A DNA stretch of 64,000 nt, taken from Candidatus Tisiphia endosymbiont of Melanophora roralis. Its GTDB lineage: Bacteria > Pseudomonadota > Alphaproteobacteria > Rickettsiales > Rickettsiaceae. The translations under genes and the position numbers were made by a program. This document shows positions 46,159 through 56,013 of the stretch, piece after piece; within the stretch, counting starts at the first letter, position 1; each line of letters opens with the position of its first letter. The notes below the pieces were generated by a model. The model was not told the DNA's origin, searched no databases, and saw nothing but the letters and a program-made list of their open reading frames with translations. The stretch covers positions 1,446,721-1,510,720 of the forward strand of contig NZ_OZ032161.1 in NCBI RefSeq assembly GCF_964026575.1. Reading direction: 5' to 3'.

Positions 46159-47829
46159 TTATTTTAAATATATTGCAGCATGGTCTGAACGTTTGATGTT
46201 AAAGGTTTTATAGATTTTTCTAGCTTCGTTTTTTATTGCACTTGGTAGTCTATAAAGATCACCAGTCTTTGTATGTCTTAAGATTGAAGCCTGTACTGAT
46301 ATTAATAATTCAACGATGTTAGTTACACTGATCTTTTGGGTCAGAGCAACCTTGTATTCTATAGTTTTAAGCACTGCAAAACTCATATAACACACAGCTA
46401 TGTGTGCTTCTATCCTTTGTTTAGTCCAGTGAAAAATTGGACGCATTTGTAAATTATGTTTATTGATTCTAAATTGCTCTTCAATTACCCATAATCTAGC
46501 ATATTTTGCTATTGCTTCATGTGGAGTTATAGTTTGGTCATTGGTGATTACCCCATGCATGCCATCCCACAACGCATCCTGCTCTATCTTCTCTGCGTCA
46601 ATATAGCTCTTGCCATTTTCACTAGAAGTATATTTTTTTACTCCACTATTAGATATAAGTTTTTTAGTACTACCAGACTCACCAATAGTCTTATTAATTT
46701 TATCTAAAATTTTTTGTCGCTCCTATGCATCATTAATAGCCCTTTTAGATTTATAACTGGTAATTAGACGTTTACCATCATGCTCTAGATCGGCAATCCA
46801 AGTAAGATCATTGCCTATAACAGTAGGCTTATAGTTTTCCTCTGATAATATTTCTTCTTTCTTTTCTTTCTTGAGTGTTTTAAGCTTTGCTGCCACAATA
46901 TAACGATAACCACCTTCATCGAGAGCTTGCAAGTTAGCTTTACTAAACATTGCACGATCAGCAATAAAACAGACATCTTTAACTTTAAGATACGCTTGCC
47001 AGCTATTTATTGCTTTAATTAACGTACTAACTTCTGCAGTGTTGCCACTAAATAATTCGTACCCCAGTGGCAGTCCATCCTCATTAGTTGCTAGGGCAAG
47101 AACTAATTGCGTAGTATTAAAGCGATGATCTTTACTATAGCCAAAGGCTCTTAGCTCATCTATTTCTACTGATTCAAAGTATAGTGTAGTGACATCAAAA
47201 AATACTAGGCTAATCTCTTTATTAGGAATCAGGGTTAGGGTGTTTTTAAAGCATAATTCTTTAATTTTAGGTATTTGCTCATGTAATTTGTCCATCATCC
47301 GATAAGTAGCATCTAGATCATGATGCTTGTCAAATTGATCGCTTAAATACTCAACTATCCCTTTTTTACTATCTGGTCTTACCATGTGGGCTAATACTAA
47401 ATCCTTCAGCATCCCAGCATCACGTTTCCTTGCTAGTAACTGGTTAAAATGCAGCTGATCATAAACATGCCCACCTATTTGATGCACCCCTTCCACAACT
47501 CGCTTGACTTCTACAACCTCATTTAGTTTTACTTCATTAACAGGTAAAATATCTTTTAACTGTTTGTTAGTTGGACGACCTCTTTTAACCTCGTTAGTAT
47601 CATCAGTAAACAAATTCCCCTGCCCAGTTGCAGCTTCTCTCTCAGCTTTGATCTTGGCAATCAAATCCTGTGCTAAAGCGACTAATTTAGCTTCTTCTAC
47701 TTCATCTACGAAGACTCCTAAATGACGTACTATACGCTGTTTGACGTTACCTTTACTATCACGATAACCTTCTACTATTTGGATAGATTGCCTTGGACTA
47801 TTAGGACTTTTTTTACGACGTATGTACAT
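46159..47829 (-). pseudogene. IS1634 transposase, copy 1, one nonsense codon
   Basis: Same length as the intact copy at 56774-58444 and in frame throughout, but codon CAG (as in copy 2) has become TAG at 46723-46725, ending the protein after KSKRAINDA. The remaining part down to 46159 is otherwise conserved (YARLWVIEEQFRINKHNLQM). A single C-to-T type change has inactivated it. Several other substitutions separate the two copies in this middle region. Confidence 0.9.
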
Positions 47830-47953
47830 ATTAGGGCTATAAAATATGGGGCTATATTCAATTAATTAAATAATAAACAACATCGCAGTTAAAGTCAATA
47901 ATAAAATATCTACTAGGCACAATAGAACGAGAGTACCACTTCACCTCCTTACT

Positions 47954-48285
47954 ACTCATCTTCGAGACGAAAAAGTGCTTGAAACGTCTAAAGAATCAGG
48001 TTCGCAGTGGTTTTGGTATGAAGTTTGTAGTCATGTAAACATCACTTTTCTACTTGACATACTAAAAATTAGTCAACATAATGCTTCTTATGTGTATTAC
48101 CATTGTTTTGTTTCAAATAAAAACTCTTGTCATTAAAGTACACTTTTATCAGTATTTCTTTATTATAAAATTCCACAGGTGAAAAAATGTAGTCAGTAAC
48201 GAGAATTTAATTCTACACTCCACTCGTCGCATAATACTCACGTTCTATAGCATAATTTCTGCTCATATTTATCTCGAAGATGAGT
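47954..48285. mobile_element. 332-bp MITE, copy 2 (inside IS1634 copy 1)
   Basis: Appears identical to copy 1, in the same orientation, flanked by TACT duplications (47950-47953, 48286-48289). The empty site is preserved in IS1634 copy 2 at about 58565-58570. Identity and clean duplications mean both insertions are recent. Confidence 0.93.
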
Positions 48286-48347
48286 TACTAATGCCACTTA
48301 TAACAACTAATATCAAAAAATCTGCGGAAGTCAGGGGAACTCGGTCG

Positions 48348-48372
48348 GAGACCCCTCTGTTGTAGGGGTCTC
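48348..48372 (-). terminator. Hairpin downstream of the tail gene
   Basis: GAGACCCCT and AGGGGTCTC form a perfect nine-pair stem with a seven-base loop, just after the tail-tube gene stop at 48384 on its strand. There is no strong T run, so it may be a terminator or a 3'-end stabiliser of the phage late transcript. Confidence 0.6.
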
Positions 48373-48383
48373 TTGCTTGTTCA

Positions 48384-51300
48384 TCAATTACCCTTATAAT
48401 TTGGTAAAATCTTTGCCTTAGCATAGATTTTTAATATACTAACTGGATAAGGCTTATCGACCTTAAAAGTCACATCAATATCAGTTTTAATTTCTCCGTG
48501 CATAATAAAATTCACCCAGCCTGATTGGTAAGGAGTGGCAAATAAGTCACATACTTCTTTAGTAGCTGTTGATGTTGTTAAATATTTCTTATCATTCACC
48601 AATCTAATCAATGCATCACTATCTACATATCTACTATTAATATGTTGCCTGTCTATTTGTCCATTATCTAACCTTTCTTCAATATAACCACCTTTACTAT
48701 TAAAGACCTTTAATCCAAGTTCTGCATCTTTTTTCGGAGCGTGTTCTACTTCATCCGGGAATATTAGGGGAAAAGTTTGTAATATCGAAGAATAAGGAAA
48801 ACCTACCGACAAATGTCTTACTGGATGTTTTAGCTTAATCAGCTCATTATCGATAATCCTTAAATCATGTAATTCCTCATCACCAATAATAGATACAGCA
48901 ATTTTCTGAAAGATTGGTAATATAGTGGCAATATTGATTTGCTGGAATGATGGCAGGCAGTTACGAGCTATACTACTTAACTCATAAGCACCAATATCAG
49001 GAAACAGCTTTTTAAAAACAGGAAAATATCTTTTTGACAGAAGCAGGTACTTTTCTAATTTAATACTCTTCTCATCTTCAAGGATATCTTTCAGTAAAGC
49101 CGGATGAAAGCTCGGCATAATTAACTGACAATACTCAATAATGTTACGCTGCAAATAAGCTAGCCCTTCTTTGAGTTCTTGCATTTGCTCAAATATTCTA
49201 CTCGCTAATGCCTCAGTATAACCTTCTTCGCTATATATCGATGCTCTAGAGGACGATAATGAGGACTTACGATCTCTGCCCATTATTGGGGCAATTCTGT
49301 TTAGTACTTCATCTACAATTCCATCGATAGTTTGACTAAAAATATCAGATAGAATATATTCCCTAACATCTTTGCTTAATGGTTTATCGAGTATGATACT
49401 CCTTAAGCATTCAACTATTTCTTCTCGTCTTTTGGAGTTACTAAGTTCATTAATCTTGTTATCACTATGTATTTGTTGTAATTTATCGATTAACTGATTA
49501 GTAATGCTTGATAGTTTATCATTTATTTGTTGCTTACTAGTATGTTGATTAAATCCAATAATTTGCTGGTCAATTAATTGTTTGGTTTGCTCACCAAATA
49601 TATATTGAGTCAGTTCCGGATGAGCGATATTTAGCAATTCCCGGTAAAAATCCATTCTAGTTTTGGCAAAAAACTTTTGTAAATTAACTAGCAGTCCGGA
49701 TTTTTTACCACTATCCTGCTCGGCATAATATAGCAATATTTTCTTATTGAGGTGACTAACCGCTAGTCGCATCTCTTGTATTTCTCTACTTATTTCAAAT
49801 TGCAGATCAATATTTTGCTTAGCAGTTGCCATAATATCTTGCACCGTACCAGCAATGAACCTAATTAGTTCGGTATTTAGCTTTTTTATTTGTACACAAA
49901 TAGTTGGACGAAAAGAAAAAGCACTATTAGGCAAATATTCCATCAAACCACCATCTCTTAAAATAGCTGGTACATCTATTTCATTTAGTAGCTCCACGGC
50001 TTCAATGATATCACCACCAAGCCGCTCACCGTCATATAATAATTGCTCGATTGTAACAAAACTTTCAGGATTATTTAAAAATAGATTGTCTAACTCCGCA
50101 TAAATACGCGAGAATATTCGATGATAGGCAAAAGATACCGCCAAAATATTCATAATCTTCGGTAAATAATTTTGATAATATTTTTGTAAAAAATTCTCTA
50201 TCTCTGCTCTATGTTCATCATAATTAGCAACCAGCCTATTTTTGTATTTAAAACAATCACTAACATTATCTAGCTTAAGTCTTAGAATAGTTTCTGCTTG
50301 AGCTTGTACAATATGCTCTAATTTTGTTATATCACCTCTAAACTCATAAGCACTGTCGTCTTTTAATGCTTGTATGATTGAACGGTAGGCGGCATTCTCT
50401 CCCGGCTGTTGGATATTAACATGACAATCGGCATATACTGCTTTGTCCATCACAAAATTATTGGCAGAAAAATAGCGAGTTTGCAGCACTTCTAGATATT
50501 CCTTGCTGCTTCTACCAGTATCATCACTTCTCCGAACATGCAAATATAACATATCGCTACTTTCAGCATAGATTGGCGTGATGCCTAATACTTGACCATT
50601 ACCACCTAGCCAATGTTGTGACCAGCCCATAATTTTTAAATCATGCGAATAGATAAAACTAGCAAAAGAGCCATTTTTTAGTACTGCCACTACCATTGAA
50701 AATGGGCTATTACAACCGACAATTTGTCTGATGCCACCAGCAAATATATGTTCAGCATAGGCAGTAATGTCTGATATCTGAAAACCGCCTTTTTCTTGTG
50801 AATAATACAAACTATTTATTTTACAGCCATTACCTTCAACAAAGAAGATAGTCTTACCGATTACTACTGGTTTCAGTGGTGATATCGGTAACTCAATCTC
50901 TTTATGGATTTTGACAAATTCCCCCTTAGCTCGATCTCCTTCTTTGACTAAATAAATGCCATCACTAGTACCTAATAATAATTCATCAGCAAAAGGTACT
51001 GACCACAGGACATTATCAAAAGTAGATGAAGAGAAAGTTGCTGAAAAAGCGGTTAATGGGTTTCGTGCTTCTAGTAAGGTTCTATATGCCATCCTAAAAT
51101 CACTAAAATCTCCCTTATAACTTGCCCAAATTGAATGAATATTTTTATTAACCCCAAAGCACCATAATCGGTTTTCAAAAGTAACCACTGAAGTACAATA
51201 TAACTTCTCCTTATTGGCTTGGTAGATATTGCTTTGTCCAGCTGACTGGCTAGCTGCTCGTTGGTGAATAGCTTTTAGCTCATCGTTAATTTTGTCTACC

Positions 51301-51983
51301 TCTGCTCCGTAGATTACTTCATTAAAAGGTTTTTGTATTAAGCGTTCTCTTTGGTCACTTCGTCCTGTCGAAAAATAGTTAACATGACATTTCAATGCTT
51401 CAATGATAAACATCTTATCTTTGTTAGGGAATAGCTCATAGCTGCTACTGGACGCTATCTCAGCTCTTTCACCATATTCTACCTGTCTCTTTCTTGCCTG
51501 CTCTTCAATATGTTGGTAAAATTGCTCGACAATTTCCGGGTCAATGGAGAATTTAAAGATTGGTCTCTTATCGCCAAAAGAAATATAAGCAATTCCTTGA
51601 AACACTACATAAGAAAAATCCTTAGGACGAAAATGAAAATTTTGCCCTTCATCCTGTATAACTTTACTAGTTAACAACAATTCACCACCAACAAAGAATA
51701 AGCAACGAGTTTCTAGCTGATGCGATTCAAAAACCAGCAAGTAGGATAATTTCCTTGAGAACATTACTGCTGCCATTTTCTTCGGCACATTATCAGTGAA
51801 CAAGTGAACAAATTGTGTACCGTGTCTACGCATAATGCCACCTGATGGCAGCAGCATGAAGTTAATTAACTTCTTAACTCCGTTCTGATACAAAGCCAGC
51901 TCGGTTCTCCCTTCAATGGTGGGAGTTAGCTCACCACCTGAGAAGTTGTTTTTTTGTGAATATACAAATTGCTCTTGTTGCAT
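48384..51983 (-). CDS. Phage tail-tube protein (T7 gp12-like) with large helical insertion
   Basis: 1199 residues. The N-terminus is typical of podoviral tail tubular protein B: YSQKNNFSGGELTPTIEGR, then LINFMLLPSGGIMRRHGTQFVH, and the beta-rich middle (TSDGIYLVKEGDRAKGEFV). From about residue 540 to 1035 a mainly helical, Leu/Ile/Gln/Lys-rich segment follows (ETILRLKLDNVSDCFKYKNR; IQEMRLAVSHLNKKILLYY). After it the family pattern resumes at HLSVGFPYSSILQTFPLIFP and continues to the end. Ordinary members are about 700-800 residues, so roughly 500 residues look inserted. The frame is fully open in an otherwise decaying prophage. It starts eight bases after the gp11-like gene. Confidence 0.75.
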   Translation of the reverse strand: MQQEQFVYSQKNNFSGGELTPTIEGRTELALYQNGVKKLINFMLLPSGGIMRRHGTQFVHLFTDNVPKKMAAVMFSRKLSYLLVFESHQLETRCLFFVGGELLLTSKVIQDEGQNFHFRPKDFSYVVFQGIAYISFGDKRPIFKFSIDPEIVEQFYQHIEEQARKRQVEYGERAEIASSSSYELFPNKDKMFIIEALKCHVNYFSTGRSDQRERLIQKPFNEVIYGAEVDKINDELKAIHQRAASQSAGQSNIYQANKEKLYCTSVVTFENRLWCFGVNKNIHSIWASYKGDFSDFRMAYRTLLEARNPLTAFSATFSSSTFDNVLWSVPFADELLLGTSDGIYLVKEGDRAKGEFVKIHKEIELPISPLKPVVIGKTIFFVEGNGCKINSLYYSQEKGGFQISDITAYAEHIFAGGIRQIVGCNSPFSMVVAVLKNGSFASFIYSHDLKIMGWSQHWLGGNGQVLGITPIYAESSDMLYLHVRRSDDTGRSSKEYLEVLQTRYFSANNFVMDKAVYADCHVNIQQPGENAAYRSIIQALKDDSAYEFRGDITKLEHIVQAQAETILRLKLDNVSDCFKYKNRLVANYDEHRAEIENFLQKYYQNYLPKIMNILAVSFAYHRIFSRIYAELDNLFLNNPESFVTIEQLLYDGERLGGDIIEAVELLNEIDVPAILRDGGLMEYLPNSAFSFRPTICVQIKKLNTELIRFIAGTVQDIMATAKQNIDLQFEISREIQEMRLAVSHLNKKILLYYAEQDSGKKSGLLVNLQKFFAKTRMDFYRELLNIAHPELTQYIFGEQTKQLIDQQIIGFNQHTSKQQINDKLSSITNQLIDKLQQIHSDNKINELSNSKRREEIVECLRSIILDKPLSKDVREYILSDIFSQTIDGIVDEVLNRIAPIMGRDRKSSLSSSRASIYSEEGYTEALASRIFEQMQELKEGLAYLQRNIIEYCQLIMPSFHPALLKDILEDEKSIKLEKYLLLSKRYFPVFKKLFPDIGAYELSSIARNCLPSFQQINIATILPIFQKIAVSIIGDEELHDLRIIDNELIKLKHPVRHLSVGFPYSSILQTFPLIFPDEVEHAPKKDAELGLKVFNSKGGYIEERLDNGQIDRQHINSRYVDSDALIRLVNDKKYLTTSTATKEVCDLFATPYQSGWVNFIMHGEIKTDIDVTFKVDKPYPVSILKIYAKAKILPNYKGN

Positions 51984-51990
51984 AGAATAT

Positions 51991-52566
51991 TTACACTTCG
52001 CCGGAATTAATTAGGTTATAATCAACCGAGTAAATCCTTCTTGTTTCTTCTAATTTGATCAAATATTGTTTCTTTAGTCCATCAGTAAACACACTATCGG
52101 AATACATAGCAAATGATACTTGTGAGGCTAACGATAAAGCCGCTAATAACTTAAAGATGCTTGGCACTTGTTGCCAAATAGTCGTATCATTATTTAGCAA
52201 ATTATCAACGATGTTTCTGCTATAGTAAAACAGCGAGGTAAGTTTACCCCCTTTAAAGTGAATCTTACCTGCTTCACTGTAAAATTGCAGGTTAGATGGC
52301 ACTATTACTGCACATTTAATACAATCATTAATATCCGGTATTTCAGTGAAGTTTTGTCTATTACCTTCGATATTATCGACTCTCCGTAAGGCAAATGACC
52401 ATTTAACCATTAGCACAGTATCTTCAATAGCAGGATTAACAAACTCCTCACATAATTCTTCGGCTTTTGATATCCTGCCACCACCAATGCTACTAATACC
52501 AACATTTGATCCAAGTAGTACTACTGCCTTCTTGATAATATCATATTTCACGGTAGTTACACTCAA
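51991..52566 (-). CDS. Phage tail tubular protein A (gp11-like)
   Basis: 191 residues. The N-terminal pattern VKYDIIKKAVVLLGSNVGISSI and the helical EELCEEFVNPAIEDTVLMVKWSFALRR match the adaptor protein that sits under the portal in T7-like phages; LPSNLQFY-type strands (VIVPSNLQFYSEAGKIHF) and LLAALSLASQVSFAMYSD follow. It is in the normal place between capsid and the larger tail-tube gene. Open frame, possibly functional. Confidence 0.75.
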   Translation of the reverse strand: MSVTTVKYDIIKKAVVLLGSNVGISSIGGGRISKAEELCEEFVNPAIEDTVLMVKWSFALRRVDNIEGNRQNFTEIPDINDCIKCAVIVPSNLQFYSEAGKIHFKGGKLTSLFYYSRNIVDNLLNNDTTIWQQVPSIFKLLAALSLASQVSFAMYSDSVFTDGLKKQYLIKLEETRRIYSVDYNLINSGEV

Positions 52567-52605
52567 CTACAAATAATACAAATTTTCCATGAATAAATTT
52601 TGTAG

Positions 52606-54000
52606 TTATGCATCATCCTCATTCTCACTCTCAACAATACCACCACCAAAGTTATCGTCCTCAATGTCACCACCACCAACATCAACAGCACCATCAGCAA
52701 AATCATCAGCATCAACACCACCAAAATCATCACCAACATCAGCAGCAGCACCGGCAGCCGCTCTTCTCATGTTAAGCCCTCGTACCCTAGTAGCTAAGTT
52801 ATTGTTAGCCATTACTGCTAAATCATTATCATTGATATCCGCCTTATTATCAACATTACGACACTGACTACCAAACATCTGCCATGGCATTGTTATGCTA
52901 TGTACACCTCTTCGGTGATTCTTTTTCGCTATTTCTTCCCACAATGCCCCTTGATGGCTGCTACGATCGTAATTCTCTAAACATTTAATTACTACTACTG
53001 CTTGTTCATTATCACGGCTAGCTCCAAAGGCTTCACTGTAATATAGCACCTTGGCATAATGATATTGTACTAGCTCTTCTATGCCTTTCTTGCTAGAACC
53101 GTTGACAGTATTGAACCTTATCGCTCCTTCATTAAAGGCATAGCAATCCTTTACAGCATATCTAGGGTGATTAGCATTCCCAGTATCATCAAATATACCA
53201 CCCAACATCTCACTAGTAATAAAGGTAAAGCCTAAGAAACTATTAACTTCACCACTCACTAAAGCTCTAACGTTATTATAGTCATAATTGGTAATTTGCG
53301 GGTCGCGTAACAAGTCGGAGATTTGATTACTTGAACATAGTAAGTATAATTTATCATACATACCAAAAGAGCGTTTTTTTAAGATATGATGAGCTTTAAT
53401 TAGTTTCTCAACAGTTAGCCCAGCTCTTTTCGAGTCAATGATACCTCTGTTGCCAGCAACTGCAGCTTGAGCATTTAAGGTTAAATTAGCATCAGTAACC
53501 CTAATTCCTACCGGTATCACATTATTAGCTACATCAAAGTTAATCACATTATTGCCTGTCCGTCCTGCTCTGACAGGACTGGCAAAAGCACTAATAATTA
53601 CCCGGTCTTGTTGTCTACCCATTGCCCAACCTGCCATTTTAGGAAAATGTGAGGTGGGGTCGGTTAATAAGTTCAACTTATCATTTCTATCCATGGTAGC
53701 GTTCCAATGATAGCTTGATGCCGTCAAAAAGCGTCTTGAAATAGTAGGAATTTTAAATTCTATTTGTTCTAATCTAGCAGGGTCTCCATCATCAGCATAA
53801 TGTCCATGTAAGCCATTATGATCAATTAGGTGTCTAGCTCTACTCTCGACCTCATGGGTAGTCATTGACTCAAAGCTAATTACTTCAGTATCTTGCGTAC
53901 CATTAGTAACGCATTTTCGCAGCTTAGAACCTTCTTGTTGAATAACTAGGCTGATATTTTTGGCAAATTGTTCTTTAAGACCATCTGTTATTTGTTCCAT
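52606..54000 (-). CDS. Phage major capsid protein with acidic repetitive tail
   Basis: 464 residues related to the BPP-1-type podoviral capsid family (VIQQEGSKLRKCV, TISRRFLTASSYHWNATMDRNDKL, AMGRQQDRVIISAF, NYDYNNVRALVSGEVNSFLGFTFI). About the last 55 residues are a low-complexity acidic and glycine-rich tail (DVGDDFGGVDADDF, DVGGGDIEDDNFGGG), which produces a hydrophobic open frame on the opposite strand that I regard as a shadow. It is followed by the gp11-like gene. The frame is open, and the capsid could still be made. Confidence 0.78.
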   Translation of the reverse strand: MEQITDGLKEQFAKNISLVIQQEGSKLRKCVTNGTQDTEVISFESMTTHEVESRARHLIDHNGLHGHYADDGDPARLEQIEFKIPTISRRFLTASSYHWNATMDRNDKLNLLTDPTSHFPKMAGWAMGRQQDRVIISAFASPVRAGRTGNNVINFDVANNVIPVGIRVTDANLTLNAQAAVAGNRGIIDSKRAGLTVEKLIKAHHILKKRSFGMYDKLYLLCSSNQISDLLRDPQITNYDYNNVRALVSGEVNSFLGFTFITSEMLGGIFDDTGNANHPRYAVKDCYAFNEGAIRFNTVNGSSKKGIEELVQYHYAKVLYYSEAFGASRDNEQAVVVIKCLENYDRSSHQGALWEEIAKKNHRRGVHSITMPWQMFGSQCRNVDNKADINDNDLAVMANNNLATRVRGLNMRRAAAGAAADVGDDFGGVDADDFADGAVDVGGGDIEDDNFGGGIVESENEDDA

Positions 54001-54203
54001 TTTTCCTCCTCAAATAATCTATCAATATTTAAAGTGCTATATCATTTATACTAGAATGTGGTTGTTGTCCGCTATGCAGCTAACAAGCTTTCGGGTATAT
54101 ATGCTATTAGTGGCTCTTTTATGATAGGTTATTGCGAAGTTGCAGCCTTAAATGAGTTGTCACCTACTTCATGACTTTAATGATTGGTTGGTTACGTTAT
54201 TTT

Positions 54204-54995
54204 TTATTGTTTTTTATCATAAGCGATCTTATATAATTGTTGCATACGTCTAACAGCTTGATCATGTCCCGTATGGTCTTTAGTCCTTAATTTTACCATA
54301 AACTCAGGGTCAGAATCAAGTTTTTCTATCTCTGACAATGCAGCTTCCCGGCTATTAATTGCAGGTAGCTCTTTACCAGTTACTAACGAGTCGGATTTTA
54401 AAGTTTCACCAACCCTAACTAACAAATCTACTAAAGCTGGCGAGTAATTGGAATCTTCAATTAATTCAGCTAGTTCTTTAGTACCAAACTTAGACAAGGC
54501 TGCCTGCATCACTGTCATCTTACTGTCAAAACCTTCACCATAAGTGTTTTTCAACCAACCAATGTGAGAGTGACGTGTTTGCTCGATAGCATTTTTTTGC
54601 TGTTTTTGTAAATCCTGCGAAAAACCATACAGAGAATTAAGCAGCTTCTCACCTTGTCTTTTAGATAGTCCGCTTTGGTAAAACATGTCTTCATAACGAG
54701 TTAAGTACTCCTCATCTTCCTTGGGTCGTTTATCAGTATATCTCTTATCTTCAGGCAGTCCAAGTCGACAATAAAATTTATGCCATTCTTCATCAGAGCT
54801 ATCATCTTTTGGCATGGCAATTCGTTGATTCAAGCTTTTCTCTGCTTCCAAATAGCTCTGAGCTAAAGATGAGACATCCTTGAATTTACCCAGTGACTCA
54901 GCCTTACGTATTTCCTCAGGCATATTAGCTAACCAATCATTACCAAAGGAATTAGGACTAGTTTCATAGTTATTAGCAGTTACTTCTTTACTCAT
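54204..54995 (-). CDS. Putative phage scaffolding protein
   Basis: 263 residues, highly charged and helical: MPEEIRKAESLGKFKDVSS, AQSYLEAEKSLNQRIAMPKD, YCRLGLPEDK. The pattern PxxDDSSDEEWxxFYxRLGLP and an acidic, coiled interior are common in capsid assembly proteins of short-tailed phages, and the position directly upstream of the capsid gene supports this. It could alternatively be an internal virion protein. A 200-base gap separates it from the capsid gene. Start ATG at 54993-54995. Confidence 0.65.
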   Translation of the reverse strand: MSKEVTANNYETSPNSFGNDWLANMPEEIRKAESLGKFKDVSSLAQSYLEAEKSLNQRIAMPKDDSSDEEWHKFYCRLGLPEDKRYTDKRPKEDEEYLTRYEDMFYQSGLSKRQGEKLLNSLYGFSQDLQKQQKNAIEQTRHSHIGWLKNTYGEGFDSKMTVMQAALSKFGTKELAELIEDSNYSPALVDLLVRVGETLKSDSLVTGKELPAINSREAALSEIEKLDSDPEFMVKLRTKDHTGHDQAVRRMQQLYKIAYDKKQ

Positions 54996-54998
54996 AGG

Positions 54999-55946
54999 TT
55001 ATTCTTCTTTTAACACTTCTATTTCTTTTTTTAACTGTTCTATTTTTTCAATGGTTAGTTTTGTATATTTAACTATTTTTTCTATTGGCTCATTATCAAT
55101 TAACATTTCTTTTGCTGTAGCTATAGCTTTGTTTTCTTCACCTTTCTCAAACCCTTCTTCCCTACCTTCTTCCCTACCTTCTTCCCTACCTTCTTCCCTA
55201 CCTTTTTGCTCAGCTGAAACTATATAATCACGTTGTTTTAAGGATTCATTGACATATCTATTATAAGCTATACGTTCTTTTGTAGTCATTTTTAGGATGC
55301 TAAGTCGTTCAGCTACTTTCTTCATATAAGGTGATTTAAAATCATCTCTAACCTCATTGTGTTTAGCAAAATATAACCATTCATCCATTTCCTTTTTTAT
55401 AATATCGTCAAAAAGTGGTACGGAAATAACAAAATATTCTGGAAATACATTATGAATATCCACTACCTTACCCTCTGTATCAGCAAGATGCAGGTCTATA
55501 GGATGTTCTCTATCGATTTCTCTAAAAATAGTTTTACCGTAATATAAAGGCGATTTCATACCTGCATAAGCAAAATATATTAAGTTGATATGAAATACTT
55601 TTTTGATGCTAGCATAATCTTGACTCGCATAAATACTATCAACAATCAACCGGCTAGTATTAAAGCAAGCTTTATGGAGAAACAAGCTAGTATAAGTGCG
55701 ATCTATCTCAACAATATATTTATGACCTTGTTGGTCTTCAACAACAACGTCAGCAATGCTTTTTTTTAGGTCTACACTTTCTTTATTACTTTCACTCTCC
55801 AGTAAGGCAATGATTTTTACTGCTGAATAGCCGCCGGCATCTCTAAGTATCGCCGAAATAAATCCCTCGACTATCTCATAGTCACCTTTGTTCTTAAGTA
55901 AATATTTAATTGCATAGTCCAACGATATCAGCGGTTTACTGCTCAT
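54999..55946 (-). CDS. Rpn/PD-(D/E)XK nuclease-type protein (transposase-like)
   Basis: 315 residues of the Rpn family (often annotated PD-(D/E)XK nuclease family transposase), associated with recombination-promoting nucleases. Typical parts: PLISLDYAIKYLLKNKGD, AVKIIALLESESNKES, IADVVVEDQQGHKYIVEID with the nuclease Asp and acidic/Lys residues, and LPLxxDxxxxEMDEW-like region (FDDIIKKEMDEWLYFAKH). Near the C-terminus are four GREE units encoded by 12-base direct repeats (about 55158-55205). It is a stranger in a phage late operon, lying between the Bbp19-like gene and the scaffold, and probably a later passenger. Confidence 0.8.
   Translation of the reverse strand: MSSKPLISLDYAIKYLLKNKGDYEIVEGFISAILRDAGGYSAVKIIALLESESNKESVDLKKSIADVVVEDQQGHKYIVEIDRTYTSLFLHKACFNTSRLIVDSIYASQDYASIKKVFHINLIYFAYAGMKSPLYYGKTIFREIDREHPIDLHLADTEGKVVDIHNVFPEYFVISVPLFDDIIKKEMDEWLYFAKHNEVRDDFKSPYMKKVAERLSILKMTTKERIAYNRYVNESLKQRDYIVSAEQKGREEGREEGREEGREEGFEKGEENKAIATAKEMLIDNEPIEKIVKYTKLTIEKIEQLKKEIEVLKEE
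55158..55205. repeat. Four tandem 12-bp units encoding GREE
   Basis: CTTCTTCCCTAC is repeated four times (with a final variant), giving the protein repeat GREE in the Rpn-type gene. Its length is a multiple of three, so copy-number change would not break the frame. Confidence 0.8.
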
Positions 55947-56013
55947 AAGTTATCCTCATTATAAAAAATCACATTTGTCTGTTTAAAAACTATTTTTTTA
56001 CTATTGTAAACTA

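Larger units (their letters stand above)
46073..48337 (-). mobile_element. IS1634-family element, copy 1, with MITE inside
   Basis: Imperfect terminal repeats CCCGACTTCCGCA (left) and, reversed, CCCTGACTTCCGCA (right). Subtracting the MITE and its 4-bp duplication leaves 1929 bp, equal to copy 2 (56688-58616). The flanks do not show a target duplication: portal on the left, end of a tail gene spacer on the right, implying recombination after insertion. Confidence 0.85.

Noticed and set aside
52563-52751. Hydrophobic, methionine/leucine/valine-rich open frame on the minus strand
   Set aside because: It is the out-of-frame reading of the acidic repetitive capsid tail; composition follows from the repeat and no start signal supports it.
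55158-55205. Short direct repeats as a possible CRISPR array
   Set aside because: The 12-bp units are contiguous without spacers and code for GREE in an open gene; no CRISPR array or cas gene is seen in the window.
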